Below, piece after piece: positions 50,446 to 58,466 of a DNA stretch of 64,000 bases. Both the position numbers and the translations under genes were made by a program. The stretch is taken from NCBI GenBank assembly GCA_963727235.1, contig CAVSFZ010000022.1:119390-183389 (forward strand). The letters run 5' to 3'. This DNA is from CAVPTL01 sp963727235 (lineage in GTDB: Bacteria; Actinomycetota; Thermoleophilia; Gaiellales; JAICJC01). Below the pieces are notes generated by a model. That model did no database searches and was not told where the DNA came from. It saw nothing but the letters and a program-made list of their open reading frames with translations. The first letter of the stretch is position 1; each line of letters starts with the position of its first letter.

Positions 50446-50664
50446 ACCGACAAGCGTATACCTGGCCGGTGTCGCCCGCCAAGGATCTCGCCCGTGTCGC
50501 CGATTCGGCGATGTATCGATTGGGGGTGGCGTAGACTGGTGCAGGAGGCCACTGTTGCCGGCTGAGACTTCATCGCAGTTCACCCAGATCCTGAGGACCC
50601 CGACGATGGCGAGTGCGACATCCACGCCGACGAAGCGACTTGCCGCCGGTTATGCACCGACGAC

Positions 50665-51018
50665 CTAAAGCTCGAAGGCAGGTGCCGGTGCAGGAGGCAC
50701 CCACTCTGAGCCGTCCGTGAGTCGCATGCCAGTCACGGCATCGCGACATCTAATCCCGCTGTTGGTCGGGCGACCGGTTCGATCAGGGTACGAGTCGCCA
50801 CGGCCGCCCGAGCCAGCAGGTACCGAGTCGCGCCACACCCCCCAAAAGGATCGGCCCGGTTGGCGCAGCCTCTCACAATCCCGTGGAAATGGGAAGAGAG
50901 CGACCTCATCTATGGCTCTGGGAACGGGATCAGACAATTTTCTGATACGCGTGGCATAGGTGTTCGGCCAGCCATCAAACCGGAATCGCCATGAGACGAC
51001 GTTCGGACGCTGGGACAT
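50665..51018 (-). CDS. small hypothetical protein
   Basis: 117 residues, Arg/Pro-rich. ATG 51018 is preceded by GGAGG at 6 nt, which supports a real start, but the sequence has few folded features and no family. Confidence 0.4.
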   Translation of the reverse strand: MSQRPNVVSWRFRFDGWPNTYATRIRKLSDPVPRAIDEVALFPFPRDCERLRQPGRSFWGVWRDSVPAGSGGRGDSYPDRTGRPTNSGIRCRDAVTGMRLTDGSEWVPPAPAPAFEL

Positions 51019-51074
51019 CACCCACCTCCAGCCGATCGAACCTGCCCCACTACACCACCGCGAGCGATTGGGCC

Positions 51075-51356
51075 CTAGCGTTTGATGGTGTTGTGGGTCT
51101 CGATGATCTCCGGTGGCCCAGCAAGTTCGACACCGCCCTGAGTCAAGATCGGCATCAGACGCTCACCAAACGCCTCAAACTGCTCCCGCGAGTCCCACAC
51201 CTCGCTGACCCGGAAACTCCCGTCAGCCACAAACGCGACGTGATATTCGAGCCCCTTAGGCGGCCACTCGCCCGACGCCTCGATCGTAGGCAACACCGCG
51301 TCGTACCTCTCTGCCGTCATGCTCGGCGCACCAATAAAGCGGACAAGAATACTCAC
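51075..51356 (-). CDS. small dimeric alpha/beta-barrel-like protein
   Basis: 93 residues with the pattern of ABM/DUF-type ferredoxin-like folds (SILVRFIGAPSMTAERYDAVLP, LEYHVAFVADGSFRVSEVWDSREQFEAFGERLMPIL). GTG 51356 follows AGGGGG at 6 nt. It is a cargo gene near the right end of the element. Confidence 0.55.
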   Translation of the reverse strand: MSILVRFIGAPSMTAERYDAVLPTIEASGEWPPKGLEYHVAFVADGSFRVSEVWDSREQFEAFGERLMPILTQGGVELAGPPEIIETHNTIKR

Positions 51357-51545
51357 GGTATTCCCCCTCTGGTCGGATGACGCCGACTCTACAACGATCG
51401 CCGCTGAGATGAGCCGACGCTCGCGGACCAAGCCATGGCTCACCTCGCCCGTGGTTCCATACCGCGAAACCCTGCAAGTAGCCTCCATCCATCGAGCCAC
51501 TCGGACAGGCGAAGTCCCTTCGGTCCAAGCGTCGAAAACGTTCGC

Positions 51546-51563
51546 GGGACGCCCGAGGGACGC
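51546..51563 (+). other. candidate integrase arm site, right
   Basis: GGGACGCCCGAGGGACGC, the partner of 37088-37105 with one mismatch, 72 bp inside attR. Confidence 0.5.
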
Positions 51564-51634
51564 CGCTTAGCGTAGAACACGAATCGCAGAAAGCCCCGAT
51601 AGCCCGAGTCCGTATGGTTGAGCCAAACTCCTCC

Positions 51635-51681
51635 AGTCGGGGCGGCAGGATTTGAACCTGCGACCGCCCGGCCCCCAGCCG
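51635..51681. repeat. attR: 47-bp repeat within intact tRNA-Pro
   Basis: It is identical to 36935-36981. The remaining 5' part of the tRNA continues to 51710, so the functional gene is kept at this side. Confidence 0.93.
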
Positions 51682-51710
51682 GGTGCGCTACCAGGCTGCG
51701 CCACGCCCCG
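51637..51710 (-). tRNA. tRNA-Pro(GGG)
   Basis: A 74-nt cloverleaf on the minus strand. The acceptor arm is CGGGGCG/CGCCCCG with discriminator A, and the D-arm is GGCGCAGCCTGGTAGCGC. The anticodon stem CCCGG/CCGGG carries loop CTGGGGG (anticodon GGG), and the T-arm is GCAGG-TTCAAAT-CCTGC. CCA is not encoded. Its 3' half is the integration site of the element. Confidence 0.95.
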
Positions 51711-51814
51711 AGATGGCCGAGTATACCGGGAACCCCAGAGCCTCCTGGACGGTCAAAGTGCCAGTGAACCAGTCGGCGGCCATCTCCATTCCACTTCGCG
51801 ACCGTACCCGCGCC

Positions 51815-51820
51815 TACCAT
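51815..51820 (+). promoter_or_regulatory. -10 element of leaderless ECF sigma gene
   Basis: TACCAT lies 6 bp before GTG 51827, with no Shine-Dalgarno sequence. Confidence 0.35.
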
Positions 51821-51826
51821 CCTGCT

Positions 51827-52351
51827 GTGCGCGAGGAGTCTGACGAGAAGCTGGCCGGAAAGGCGGCTCGAGGTGATGCCGCGGCCTTCGAACAGCTGGT
51901 GGTGCGCTACCAGGATCGTCTGTACACGCTCGCACTGCGCATCACCTCTTCCGAGGCAGACGCCCGCGATTGCGTGCAGGAGGCCCTGATCTCGGCCTGG
52001 CGTGCGCTCGACCGCTTCCGCGGTGATGCACGCTTCTCGACGTGGATCTACCGGATCGTCGTACGCAAGGCCTACGACGTGATCGAGCGGCGCAAGCGCA
52101 CTCCCCAGCCGGTCGACGAGGTGCCGGCCGTGTCGACGGCGGTCGATAACCCTGCCACGATCGATCTGATGGATGCCCTGGCCGGCCTCGACCTCGACTT
52201 TCGCACCGTCATCACCGCGTGCGACATTGTGGGCATGTCGATGGAGGAGACCGCCGAGCTGCTCGACCTGCCCCCGGGCACCGTCAAATCACGGCTGCAT
52301 CGCGCCCGCGCAACCCTGGCCCAGCAGCTCGACCCGGAGCGCGCCACATGA
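51827..52351 (+). CDS. ECF-family RNA polymerase sigma factor
   Basis: A 174-residue sigma-70 of the extracytoplasmic-function type. Region 2 is AFEQLVVRYQDRLYTLALRITSSEADARDCVQEALISAWRALDRFRGDARFSTWIYRIVVR. Region 4 is LDFRTVITACDIVGMSMEETAELLDLPPGTVKSRLHRARATL. GTG 51827 gives the usual length; the open frame upstream overlaps the tRNA. Its stop overlaps the ATG of the membrane partner (ATGA), which is the usual sigma/anti-sigma arrangement. Confidence 0.93.
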   Translation: MREESDEKLAGKAARGDAAAFEQLVVRYQDRLYTLALRITSSEADARDCVQEALISAWRALDRFRGDARFSTWIYRIVVRKAYDVIERRKRTPQPVDEVPAVSTAVDNPATIDLMDALAGLDLDFRTVITACDIVGMSMEETAELLDLPPGTVKSRLHRARATLAQQLDPERAT

Positions 52352-52917
52352 GCGACGACCCGAATACCGACATCGCCCGCCGGCTGCAGGCCGAAGGTCA
52401 GGCTCAGGCCCCGGCCGATCTCCGCAGCGAGGTGATGGCCCAGGTCGCAGCCGAGCCGCGCCGGCGGCGCGCTCGCCGGCGGCGGCTGTGGCGACCGGTG
52501 CTGGCGGCCGCAGCGGTTGCCTGTGCCCTGGGCGGCGCGGCGATCGGCGCGTCAAACCTGGGCGGCTCGTCACAGTCCTCCGGATCGGCGACGCGCGCGG
52601 CTGCTGAGGCAGACCTTGGCTCCAAGAGTGTTGGACCATCGATCGCGGAGCGCGTCTACACCATCTCTGCGGGCGACGCCCGCAAGTTGCTCCGCTCCTC
52701 CGTTCCGGCACCCTCAGCCGGAGACGCCACCGGAACCGCGGCCAGGCCAACCGTCGTCGTACGGCTTCCGGCGAAGGATGCCGACGCGTACGTTGCCCGG
52801 CTGCGCACCGCCCAGGCTCGGTGGCAGGCGGCCAAGCACGACAACGCCGCGCCCCCCGGTTCCGTGCGCGTGATCGTGGCGCCCCCGGCCCGCACAGCCG
52901 GGACCGGCGGTAACTAG
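52348..52917 (+). CDS. membrane-anchored putative anti-sigma factor
   Basis: 189 residues. A cytosolic N-terminus (MSDDPNTDIARRLQAEGQ...DLRSEVMAQV) and a basic stretch (RRRRARRRRLWR) precede one TM helix (VLAAAAVACALGGAAIGA). An extracytoplasmic domain follows, ending with repeats of VVVRLPAKDADAYVARL type. No zinc ZAS motif (HxxxCxxC) is present. The assignment rests on coupling to the ECF sigma gene and on topology. Its stop overlaps the convergent proS stop by 4 bp. Confidence 0.6.
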   Translation: MSDDPNTDIARRLQAEGQAQAPADLRSEVMAQVAAEPRRRRARRRRLWRPVLAAAAVACALGGAAIGASNLGGSSQSSGSATRAAAEADLGSKSVGPSIAERVYTISAGDARKLLRSSVPAPSAGDATGTAARPTVVVRLPAKDADAYVARLRTAQARWQAAKHDNAAPPGSVRVIVAPPARTAGTGGN

Positions 52918-54608
52918 TTCTCCGCGAGCGCCTGCACAACCGCATCGGGCACGTCGGCCACCGCCAGCGAGGTCTGCTCGCGGCCCCGCCGCACCTGCAC
53001 GTCGGCGGTGCCGTCACCGGCTGTGCGCTTGCCCACCGTCACCCGCACCGGGATCCCGATCAGCTCGGCATCGGCAAACCGCGCTCCCGGCCCCATATCG
53101 CGGTCGTCCAGCAACACGCGCAGGCCGCGGGCGTCCAGCCCGGCGGCGATCGTGTCGGCAGCTTCCAGCTGCGGCGCACCGGGCTCACCGATCACGACCA
53201 TGTGGACATCGAACGGCGCCAGTGCGGCCGGCCAGATGATGCCCTTCTCGTCGTGCGACTGCTCCACCGTCGAGGCCATGATCCGGGCCAGACCGATGCC
53301 GTAGCTGCCCATCACGATCGGATGCTCGGAACCGGATTCGTCCAGGTAGGTGGCACCCAGGAGCTTCGAGAACCGGGTGCCCAGCTTGAAGATGTTGCCC
53401 ACCTCGATCGCCCGCTCCACCCGCAGCGTGCCGGTGCCGCAGCTGGGGCACGTCTCCCCGTCGGATACCTCGCGCAGATCGTGAAACTCGGCCTGGAAGT
53501 CGCGCCCGGCCTGGACGCCCAGCAGATGATGTCCGGTCACGTTCGCGCCGGAGACGAACTGGCCGTCGCGCAACGACTCGTCGGCAATCACCCGCACGTC
53601 CACGCCCACCGGGCCGATCGATCCCGGCTCGGCGCCGAAGGTGGAACGGATCTCCTCTGCAGTGGCGGGCCGGAAGTCGGACGTGAGCGCCTTCTGCATC
53701 TTCAGCTGATGCAGCCGGTCGTCGCCGCGCACCAGCCCCAGCACGACCTGCCCTCCAGCCACCACCGGCATCGCCTTGGCGGTGGCCGCCTCGTCCACTC
53801 CCAGGAACTCGGCCAGCCCTTCGATGGTGGTCACATCGGGCGTCTCCACCTGCTGGGGCGCATCCAGCGTGTCGGGGAACACCGGTGCCCGCGGGATCGA
53901 GCGTGCAACCTCGAGATTGGCGGCGTAGTCGCAGTTCGAGCACAGCACCAGACGATCCTCGCCGGACGGGCTGGGTGCCATGAACTCGTGGGCCGACTTG
54001 CCGCCCATCATGCCGGTATCCGACTCCACCATCCACGTCGCCAGGCCGCACCGTTCGAAGATCCGCCGGTACACCTCGATGTGCCGATCGTACGACGCGT
54101 CCAGACCGTCGTCGTCGCGGTCGAAGCTGTACGAGTCCTTCATCATGAACTCGCGGGTGCGCAGGATCCCGCTCTTGGGCCGCGGCTCGTCCCGCTCCTT
54201 GGTCTGGATCTGGTACCACACCTGCGGCAGCTCCCGATAGGAGCGGATCTCGCGGGCGGCGTGGTAGGTGAAGCATTCCTCGTGAGTCATCGCCAGCACG
54301 TACTGCTTGCCGGACGAGTCCTCCAGCCGGAACAGGTTGTCGACGTCGTACCGCTGGGTCTCGCGCCACAGCTCGGCCGGGTTCAGCACCGGCATCGACA
54401 CCTCCATCGCCAGCGTATCCATCTCTTCGCGCAGGATCGATGCGATCCGCTGCATCACCCTCCAACCGAGCGGCAGGAAGGTGTACAGCCCCGAGCCCAC
54501 CTGGCGAACGTACCCGGCTCGCACCAGCAGGCGGTGGCTGACGGCCTCGGCGTCGGCCGGGTCGTCCTTCAAGGTGGGCAGCAGAAACCGCGATGCGCGG
54601 GTGATCAT
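52914..54608 (-). CDS. proS: prolyl-tRNA synthetase
   Basis: A 564-residue bacterial-type class II ProRS. Motif 1 lies in LLVRAGYVRQVGSGLYTFLPLGWRV, motif 2 in YQIQTKERDEPRPKSGILRTREFMMKDSYSF, and motif 3 in PIVMGSYGIGLARIMASTVEQ. An inserted editing (YbaK-like) domain spans about 225-380, and the C-terminal anticodon-binding domain begins at PFDVHMVVIGEP. A CPSCGTGTLR zinc-like knuckle is present. It starts 8 bp after lpdA on the same strand. Nearness to tRNA-Pro may be coincidental. Confidence 0.97.
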   Translation of the reverse strand: MITRASRFLLPTLKDDPADAEAVSHRLLVRAGYVRQVGSGLYTFLPLGWRVMQRIASILREEMDTLAMEVSMPVLNPAELWRETQRYDVDNLFRLEDSSGKQYVLAMTHEECFTYHAAREIRSYRELPQVWYQIQTKERDEPRPKSGILRTREFMMKDSYSFDRDDDGLDASYDRHIEVYRRIFERCGLATWMVESDTGMMGGKSAHEFMAPSPSGEDRLVLCSNCDYAANLEVARSIPRAPVFPDTLDAPQQVETPDVTTIEGLAEFLGVDEAATAKAMPVVAGGQVVLGLVRGDDRLHQLKMQKALTSDFRPATAEEIRSTFGAEPGSIGPVGVDVRVIADESLRDGQFVSGANVTGHHLLGVQAGRDFQAEFHDLREVSDGETCPSCGTGTLRVERAIEVGNIFKLGTRFSKLLGATYLDESGSEHPIVMGSYGIGLARIMASTVEQSHDEKGIIWPAALAPFDVHMVVIGEPGAPQLEAADTIAAGLDARGLRVLLDDRDMGPGARFADAELIGIPVRVTVGKRTAGDGTADVQVRRGREQTSLAVADVPDAVVQALAEN

Positions 54609-54616
54609 GTGGACTG

Positions 54617-56038
54617 CTACCCCGCGGTGGCCGCGACCCTGGGCTTGCGCGGCGGCAGGTGGATCGGCCGGCCCAGTGCCACCAGTGCCGCCTCCTTGAG
54701 ACCCTCGGCCAGCGTCGGGTGCGCGGCGAACGAGTCGGCCAGCGTCTCGATCGTGGCCTCGGCGGTGATCCCCACCACCCCCGCGTTGATCAGCTCGGTG
54801 GCCTGCGGGCCGACGATCACGATCCCCAGCAGCTCGCCGTAGCGTCCCTCGTGGATGGTCTTGACCCAGCCGGCCGCCTCGCCGGTCATCTGCGCCCGGC
54901 CCGACGCCGAAAACGGGAACTTCCCGATCTTGACATCGTCGCCGTGGAGCTCGCGGGCCTGTGCCTCGGTGAGGCCCACCGCCGCGACCTCGGGATCGGT
55001 GTAGGTGCAGCGCGGAACCGCCGCGTAGTCGATCGCGGCGTCGTGACCGAGCGCGTTCTCGGCCGCGATCTCGCCTTCCCGAAACGACGTGTGCGCGAGC
55101 TGAAACTTGCCGGCCACGTCGCCCACGGCATAGATGTGCGGCACGGTGGTGCGCATATGCGCGTCAACGTCCACGCCGGTGCGCGGGTCGAATGACACAC
55201 CGGCGGATTCCAGTCCGATGTTGTGTACGCTCGGCCCCCGGCCGGTTGCCACCAGCACCAGGTCGGCCTTGACCTCGCCGCCCTTGGCATCGGCGTCCTG
55301 AAACGTCACGGTGACGCTGTTCTTGCCTTCCACCACTGCCGTGGCCCGTGTCTCCAGGTGCATGGTGATGCCACGCTTCTTGAACGCCCGGGCGAGCTCC
55401 TTGGAGGCATCGGCGTCTTCGGCCGGGATCAGCCGATCGAGCATCTCCACGATCGTGACGTCGACGCCCCAGTGCTGCATGATCGAGGCGAACTCGACGC
55501 CGATCACGCCGCCGCCCAGCACCAGCAGCCGGCGCGGCACCTCTGTGATCTCGAGCATGCTGGTGGAATCGACGCACAGCGGGCCGTCGATACCGTCCAC
55601 GGGCGGTCGCAGCGCGTGGCTGCCGGTGGCGATCACCGCTGAGTTGAAGGTGATGTCCTCCTGGCCCTCGACCGCGATGGTGTGTGCGTCCTTGAAGGCG
55701 CCGCGGCCGGTCACGACCGTGATCCCGTTTGCCTTGACCACGCCGGTGATGCCGTTCACGAGGCCCGAGACGATCGCCTCTTTGTGCTGCTGGGTCTGGG
55801 GGAAGTCGAGCTCGGCGCCGGAGACGTTGACGCCGATCTTGGCGAACGTCTCGTGGGCCTCCCTGAGCGCATGCGCCGTGGCCACCCAGGCCTTGGTGGG
55901 GATGCAGCCAACGGTGATGCATGTCCCGCCGATACGGCCTTGTTCGATCAGCACCACGTTTGCGCCCAACTGGGCCGCGCGGATTGCGGCCGGATATCCA
56001 CCCGGTCCGCCGCCCAGGACGGCGACGTCACACTGCAT
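54617..56038 (-). CDS. lpdA: dihydrolipoyl dehydrogenase (E3)
   Basis: A 473-residue FAD- and NAD-dependent E3 component of 2-oxoacid dehydrogenases. FAD site: VAVLGGGPGGYPAAIRAAQLG. Redox disulfide: GGTCITVGCIPTKAW. NAD Rossmann: LLVLGGGVIGVEFA. Second FAD motif: PHIYAVGDVAG. The C-terminal His-Glu pair lies in FAAHPTLAEGLKEA. It is downstream of a free lipoyl domain and upstream of proS in one leftward unit, divergent from E1/E2. Confidence 0.96.
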   Translation of the reverse strand: MQCDVAVLGGGPGGYPAAIRAAQLGANVVLIEQGRIGGTCITVGCIPTKAWVATAHALREAHETFAKIGVNVSGAELDFPQTQQHKEAIVSGLVNGITGVVKANGITVVTGRGAFKDAHTIAVEGQEDITFNSAVIATGSHALRPPVDGIDGPLCVDSTSMLEITEVPRRLLVLGGGVIGVEFASIMQHWGVDVTIVEMLDRLIPAEDADASKELARAFKKRGITMHLETRATAVVEGKNSVTVTFQDADAKGGEVKADLVLVATGRGPSVHNIGLESAGVSFDPRTGVDVDAHMRTTVPHIYAVGDVAGKFQLAHTSFREGEIAAENALGHDAAIDYAAVPRCTYTDPEVAAVGLTEAQARELHGDDVKIGKFPFSASGRAQMTGEAAGWVKTIHEGRYGELLGIVIVGPQATELINAGVVGITAEATIETLADSFAAHPTLAEGLKEAALVALGRPIHLPPRKPRVAATAG

Positions 56039-56110
56039 AGGAACTCGCTCCTCGGGATCGCTTCCAGATCGGGGTAACTCTAGATGATCGACTCTGGCTG
56101 ACCGACCGGA

Positions 56111-56362
56111 TCAGGGCCGCTCGCCGGCCTCGCCGATCCAGGCGATGGTGGCACCCGCCGGATACTCGCTGCCCGGCTCGGCGACCACCTGCAAGAGCAC
56201 GCCGTCGGCCTCCGCCTCCACCTCTTGGGTGACCTTGTCGGTATCCAGCTCGTACAACGGATCGCCGCGCTTGACAGGGGCGCCCTCAGGCACCAGAAAG
56301 CGGATCAGCACCGCGCCGGCGTCGTCGTCGCCAAGAGCGGGAATCGTGACTCGAGTCGCCAT
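56111..56362 (-). CDS. stand-alone lipoyl/biotinyl domain protein
   Basis: An 83-residue single-domain protein with the lipoyl fold and the modification hairpin ELDTDKVTQEVEAEADG, where the Lys is the expected attachment site. It is too short for E2, so it may act as a mobile lipoyl carrier or a lipoyl donor for the E1/E2/E3 complex encoded around it. It is divergent from pdhA with 40 bp between starts. Confidence 0.75.
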   Translation of the reverse strand: MATRVTIPALGDDDAGAVLIRFLVPEGAPVKRGDPLYELDTDKVTQEVEAEADGVLLQVVAEPGSEYPAGATIAWIGEAGERP

Positions 56363-56402
56363 CGATCAAGAGCCTACCCGACGATGACGATAAGGTTCCC
56401 GC

Positions 56403-57476
56403 ATGGCCCCGGCACAATCACAGTCTCCGCTTCAGCTGGACGCCCAGACAGCCCATCGGCTGTTTCGGGAGATGGTGCTGATCCGCCGTTTCGAGGAACG
56501 CACCGAGGAGCAGTACACCCGCGCTCGGATCGGCGGCTACTGCCACCTCGCGATCGGCGAGGAGGCCTCCGTGGTGGGGGCGATCGACGCCATGGAGGAC
56601 GGCGACTGCGTCTTCGCGTCGTATCGCGATCACGGTACCGCGCTGGCCGTCGGCAGCCCTCCCGGTGCGGTCATGGCAGAGCTCTTCGGCAAGGTCACCG
56701 GCTCGGCTCACGGCCGTGGCGGCTCGATGCACCTGCTCGATGTCGAGCGCCGCTTCTACGGCGGCTGGGGCATCGTCGGCGCCCACCTGCCGATCGCCAC
56801 CGGTGCTGCCCTGGCGCTCGAGCACACGGGTCGACCGGGGGCGGTGCTGTGCCAGTTCGGTGACGGCGCTGTGGCCACCGGCGCCTTTCACGAGGCTCTC
56901 AACCTGGCCGCGGTGTGGCAGCTGCCAATCGTGTTCCAGGTGATCAACAACCAGTACGGGATGGGCACCTCAGTCGAACAGTCGGCTGCCGAGCCCGACC
57001 TGTGGAAACGCGCCGCCGCGTATCGCATGCACGGCGAGCGAATCGACGGCAACGACCTGATGGCGGTACGCGAGGCGGCGGCCCGGCTGCTCCACGAGGC
57101 CCGGTCAGAGCGGCGTCCGGCGCTGCTCGAAACCGTCACGTACCGGTTCCGCGGTCACTCGGTGGCCGACGCCGGCAAGGTGTATCGCAGCGCCGAGGAG
57201 ATCGAATCGTGGAAGCAGCGCGACCCGATCACCCGATTCGGTCTGCTTGCAGCCGAACAAGGGCTCCTCAGCGACGGCGACATCGAGGAGATCTGGCGCG
57301 AGGTCAACGACGTGGTGAAACGGGCGATCGACGAGGCCCTGAGCGCCGCCGACCCCGACCGCAACTCGCTGTACGAGCACCTGTACGGCGATGCCGCCTC
57401 GACCGAGCAGTTCCGGCGGATGCACTCCGGCGCACCGTTCGGTGAGCGCCGAGAGGGTGAGTCATGGCCGACCTGA
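56403..57476 (+). CDS. pdhA: 2-oxoacid dehydrogenase E1 alpha subunit
   Basis: A 357-residue thiamine-diphosphate-dependent E1 alpha of the pyruvate/acetoin type. RFEERTEEQYTRARIGGYCHLAIGEEA opens the protein and the substrate region is YRDHGTALAVG. The TPP/Mg site is FGDGAVATGAFHEALNLAAVWQLP...INNQYG (GDG...NN). The phosphorylation-loop region TYRFRGHSVADAGKVYR is also conserved. It overlaps pdhB by 13 bp. Substrate (pyruvate or acetoin) is not settled by sequence. Confidence 0.92.
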   Translation: MAPAQSQSPLQLDAQTAHRLFREMVLIRRFEERTEEQYTRARIGGYCHLAIGEEASVVGAIDAMEDGDCVFASYRDHGTALAVGSPPGAVMAELFGKVTGSAHGRGGSMHLLDVERRFYGGWGIVGAHLPIATGAALALEHTGRPGAVLCQFGDGAVATGAFHEALNLAAVWQLPIVFQVINNQYGMGTSVEQSAAEPDLWKRAAAYRMHGERIDGNDLMAVREAAARLLHEARSERRPALLETVTYRFRGHSVADAGKVYRSAEEIESWKQRDPITRFGLLAAEQGLLSDGDIEEIWREVNDVVKRAIDEALSAADPDRNSLYEHLYGDAASTEQFRRMHSGAPFGERREGESWPT

Positions 57477-58456
57477 CCTACCGCGAAGCGCTCCGTCGAG
57501 CGCTCGACGACGAGCTTGGCCGCGACGAGTCGGTGCTGCTGATGGGCGAGGAGATCGGCCGCTTCGAGGGCTCCTATAAGGTCACCGCCGGCCTGTGGCA
57601 GAAGTACGGCCCCAGGCGGGTGCGAGAGACTCCCATCTCGGAGGAAGGGTTCGTCGGGGCCGGCATCGGTGCAGCCATGCTGGGGCTGCGGCCGGTGATC
57701 GAGATCATGACCATCAACTTCATCCTGCCGGCGATGGATCAGGTGATCAATCACGCCGCCAAGATCCGGTACATGTTCGGCGGCACGGTCGGCGTGCCGC
57801 TGGTAATTCGCGCGCCCGGCGGCGCCGGCGCCCAGCTCACCGCCCAGCACTCCCAGAGCCTCGAGGCGTGGTTCGCCGGCTGCCCCGGCCTCAAGGTGGT
57901 GGCGCCCGCCAACCCCGCGGACGCCTACGGGATGCTGAAGACGGCAATCCGTGACGACGACCCGGTGCTGTTCTGCGAGAACCTGGTGATGTACAACGTC
58001 ACCGGCACGATTCCCGATGACCCCGACTTCACGGTGCCCTTCGGACAGGCCCAGATCGTGCGAGAAGGCGCTGATCTGACCATCGTGGCCCACTCCTACA
58101 CCGTCCAGCGGGCGCTTCGGGTCGCCGACCGGCTGGCCCAGGACGGCTTGGCGGTCGAGGTTGTCGACCTGCGCTCGCTGCGGCCGCTGGACGTGGACAC
58201 CGTGGCCGAGTCGGTGCGCAAGACCAACCGCGCGCTGATCGCTGAGGAGGGCTGGTCGACCTATGGGATCGGCGCCGAACTGGCCGCCCGGATCTCCCGC
58301 GTGTGCTTCGATGACCTCGATGCGCCGGTCGAGCGAGTGGGATCGGCCGAGGTACCCATGCCGTACGCAAAACCGTTGGAGCGGGCAGCATTGCCGCTGG
58401 AGTCCAAGATCGAAGCTGCAGCGCGGAATCTCCTGCGCGAATGCGGAATCACATAA
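57464..58456 (+). CDS. pdhB: 2-oxoacid dehydrogenase E1 beta subunit
   Basis: A 330-residue partner of E1 alpha. Motifs are TYREALRRALDDELGRDESVLLMGEEIG, GFVGAGIGAAMLGLRPVIEIMTINF, GGAGAQLTAQHSQSLEAWFAGCPGLKVVAPANPADAYGML and the C-terminal VVDLRSLRPLDVDTV. It starts inside the pdhA end and is followed 10 bp later by E2 with GGGGAGAGAG as ribosome-binding site. Confidence 0.94.
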   Translation: MADLTYREALRRALDDELGRDESVLLMGEEIGRFEGSYKVTAGLWQKYGPRRVRETPISEEGFVGAGIGAAMLGLRPVIEIMTINFILPAMDQVINHAAKIRYMFGGTVGVPLVIRAPGGAGAQLTAQHSQSLEAWFAGCPGLKVVAPANPADAYGMLKTAIRDDDPVLFCENLVMYNVTGTIPDDPDFTVPFGQAQIVREGADLTIVAHSYTVQRALRVADRLAQDGLAVEVVDLRSLRPLDVDTVAESVRKTNRALIAEEGWSTYGIGAELAARISRVCFDDLDAPVERVGSAEVPMPYAKPLERAALPLESKIEAAARNLLRECGIT

Positions 58457-58466
58457 GGGGAGAGAG

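Larger units (their letters stand above)
36935..51681. mobile_element. 14.7-kb integrated element in tRNA-Pro, phage-satellite-like
   Basis: The segment lies between two identical 47-bp copies of the tRNA-Pro 3' half, exactly 14,700 bp apart. It contains a tyrosine integrase next to the left end, an excisionase-type gene, a replication helicase, a terminase-small-subunit-like gene, DarTG, an IS3 element and many tiny genes. Local AT-rich patches occur, unlike the flanking chromosome. No capsid, portal, tail or conjugation genes are seen. It is most like a phage satellite or small integrative element. Confidence 0.88.

Noticed and set aside
36982..51634. Complete prophage
   Set aside because: No portal, capsid, tail, large terminase or lysis genes are present.
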